The notes beneath the pieces were generated by a model that was not told the origin of the DNA, did not search any database, and saw nothing but the letters and a program-made list of their open reading frames with translations. DNA of 64,000 bases from Ailanthus altissimus (taxonomy: Eukaryota; Streptophyta; Magnoliopsida; Sapindales; Simaroubaceae): positions 34,284,501 to 34,348,500 of the forward strand of contig OX327684.1 in assembly GCA_946807835.1 (NCBI GenBank), in the 5' to 3' direction. Shown here piece by piece: positions 63,877 through 64,000 of the stretch. Every line of letters begins with the position of its first letter. The stretch's first letter is position 1. The translations under genes and the position numbers were made by a program.

Positions 63877-64000
63877 ATGGCAAAAAGATCACAAAGGCGC
63901 ACCGTGCGATATGAGAAAGATCAGTTGGGCTGTATGGGGGGTTTGATAAGTATCTTTAACTTCCGTCATCGTCGATTTACGCAGAAATTGCTTTCAGAAA
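63877..64000 (+). CDS. Probable TRM (TON1-recruiting motif) / DUF4378 family protein, N-terminus only
   Basis: The frame opens at ATG 63877 and runs off the right edge. It reads MAKRSQRRTVRYEKDQLGCM, then a GLISIFNFRHRRFTQKLLSE-type segment. Plant TRM proteins of the DUF3741/DUF4378 group often begin this way, with a conserved G-C-M-x-G-x-I-x-x-F-x-F-R-H-x-R-x-x-Q-K-L-L-S block. An in-frame stop TAA at 63850-63852 lies just upstream and supports this start. TRM proteins recruit TON1/PP2A complexes to microtubules for cell-division-plane and shape control. The diagnostic VARLMGLD and DUF4378 parts lie beyond the window, so the assignment rests on about 41 residues. Confidence 0.6.
   Translation, partial: MAKRSQRRTVRYEKDQLGCMGGLISIFNFRHRRFTQKLLSE

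Overview
This is a nuclear genome window from a flowering plant, almost certainly a eudicot. Genes are widely spaced and interrupted by short AT-rich GT-AG introns, and they lie in very AT-rich sequence full of transposon remnants. All recognisable proteins resemble land-plant families, and one (PRD3) follows the dicot form closely. The species cannot be fixed from the sequence; a woody rosid, perhaps Sapindales, is only a guess.

Six genes are supported, with exons joined by hand from splice sites and reading phase. They are: (1) a plastid PHT4;4/ANTR2-type anion transporter, minus strand, cut by the left edge (1-2271); (2) a GPAT4/GPAT8-type cutin acyltransferase/phosphatase, minus, 3 exons, 499 aa (6189-8708); (3) a plant signal peptide peptidase-like GxGD protease, minus, 14 exons, 536 aa (17297-24370); (4) a PUB33-like protein with USP-like region, coiled coil, kinase and U-box, minus, 9 exons, 894 aa (30131-35335); (5) PRD3, the meiotic double-strand-break factor (rice PAIR1), plus, 11 exons, 400 aa (45506-50184); (6) the first coding exon of a probable TRM/DUF4378 protein, plus, cut by the right edge (63877-64000). 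A decayed partial tandem copy of PRD3 lies just downstream of PRD3 (51530-54290). The genes share no pathway; this is ordinary plant synteny, not an operon or a cluster.

The space between genes is mostly mobile DNA. There is a long-inverted-repeat foldback element (3404-4860), hairpin MITEs, an internally deleted Copia element with two LTRs (10633-12956) and, 63 bp further on, a non-autonomous Gypsy-like element (13020-16807). A Mutator-like element has a GC-rich core and a 12-bp target duplication (38801-40030). A 5'-truncated LINE has a poly(A) tract and a 12-bp duplication (43222-44095). A 133-bp tRNA-derived SINE has a perfect 17-bp duplication (55916-56048). A probable solo LTR lies at 57534-58550. 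The remaining gaps hold short tandem repeats, microsatellites and featureless AT-rich sequence.

I found no rRNA, intact tRNA, CRISPR or bacterial-type system. The most informative items are the PRD3 pseudogene, a probable GC-AG intron in PRD3, and the insertions with readable target duplications.
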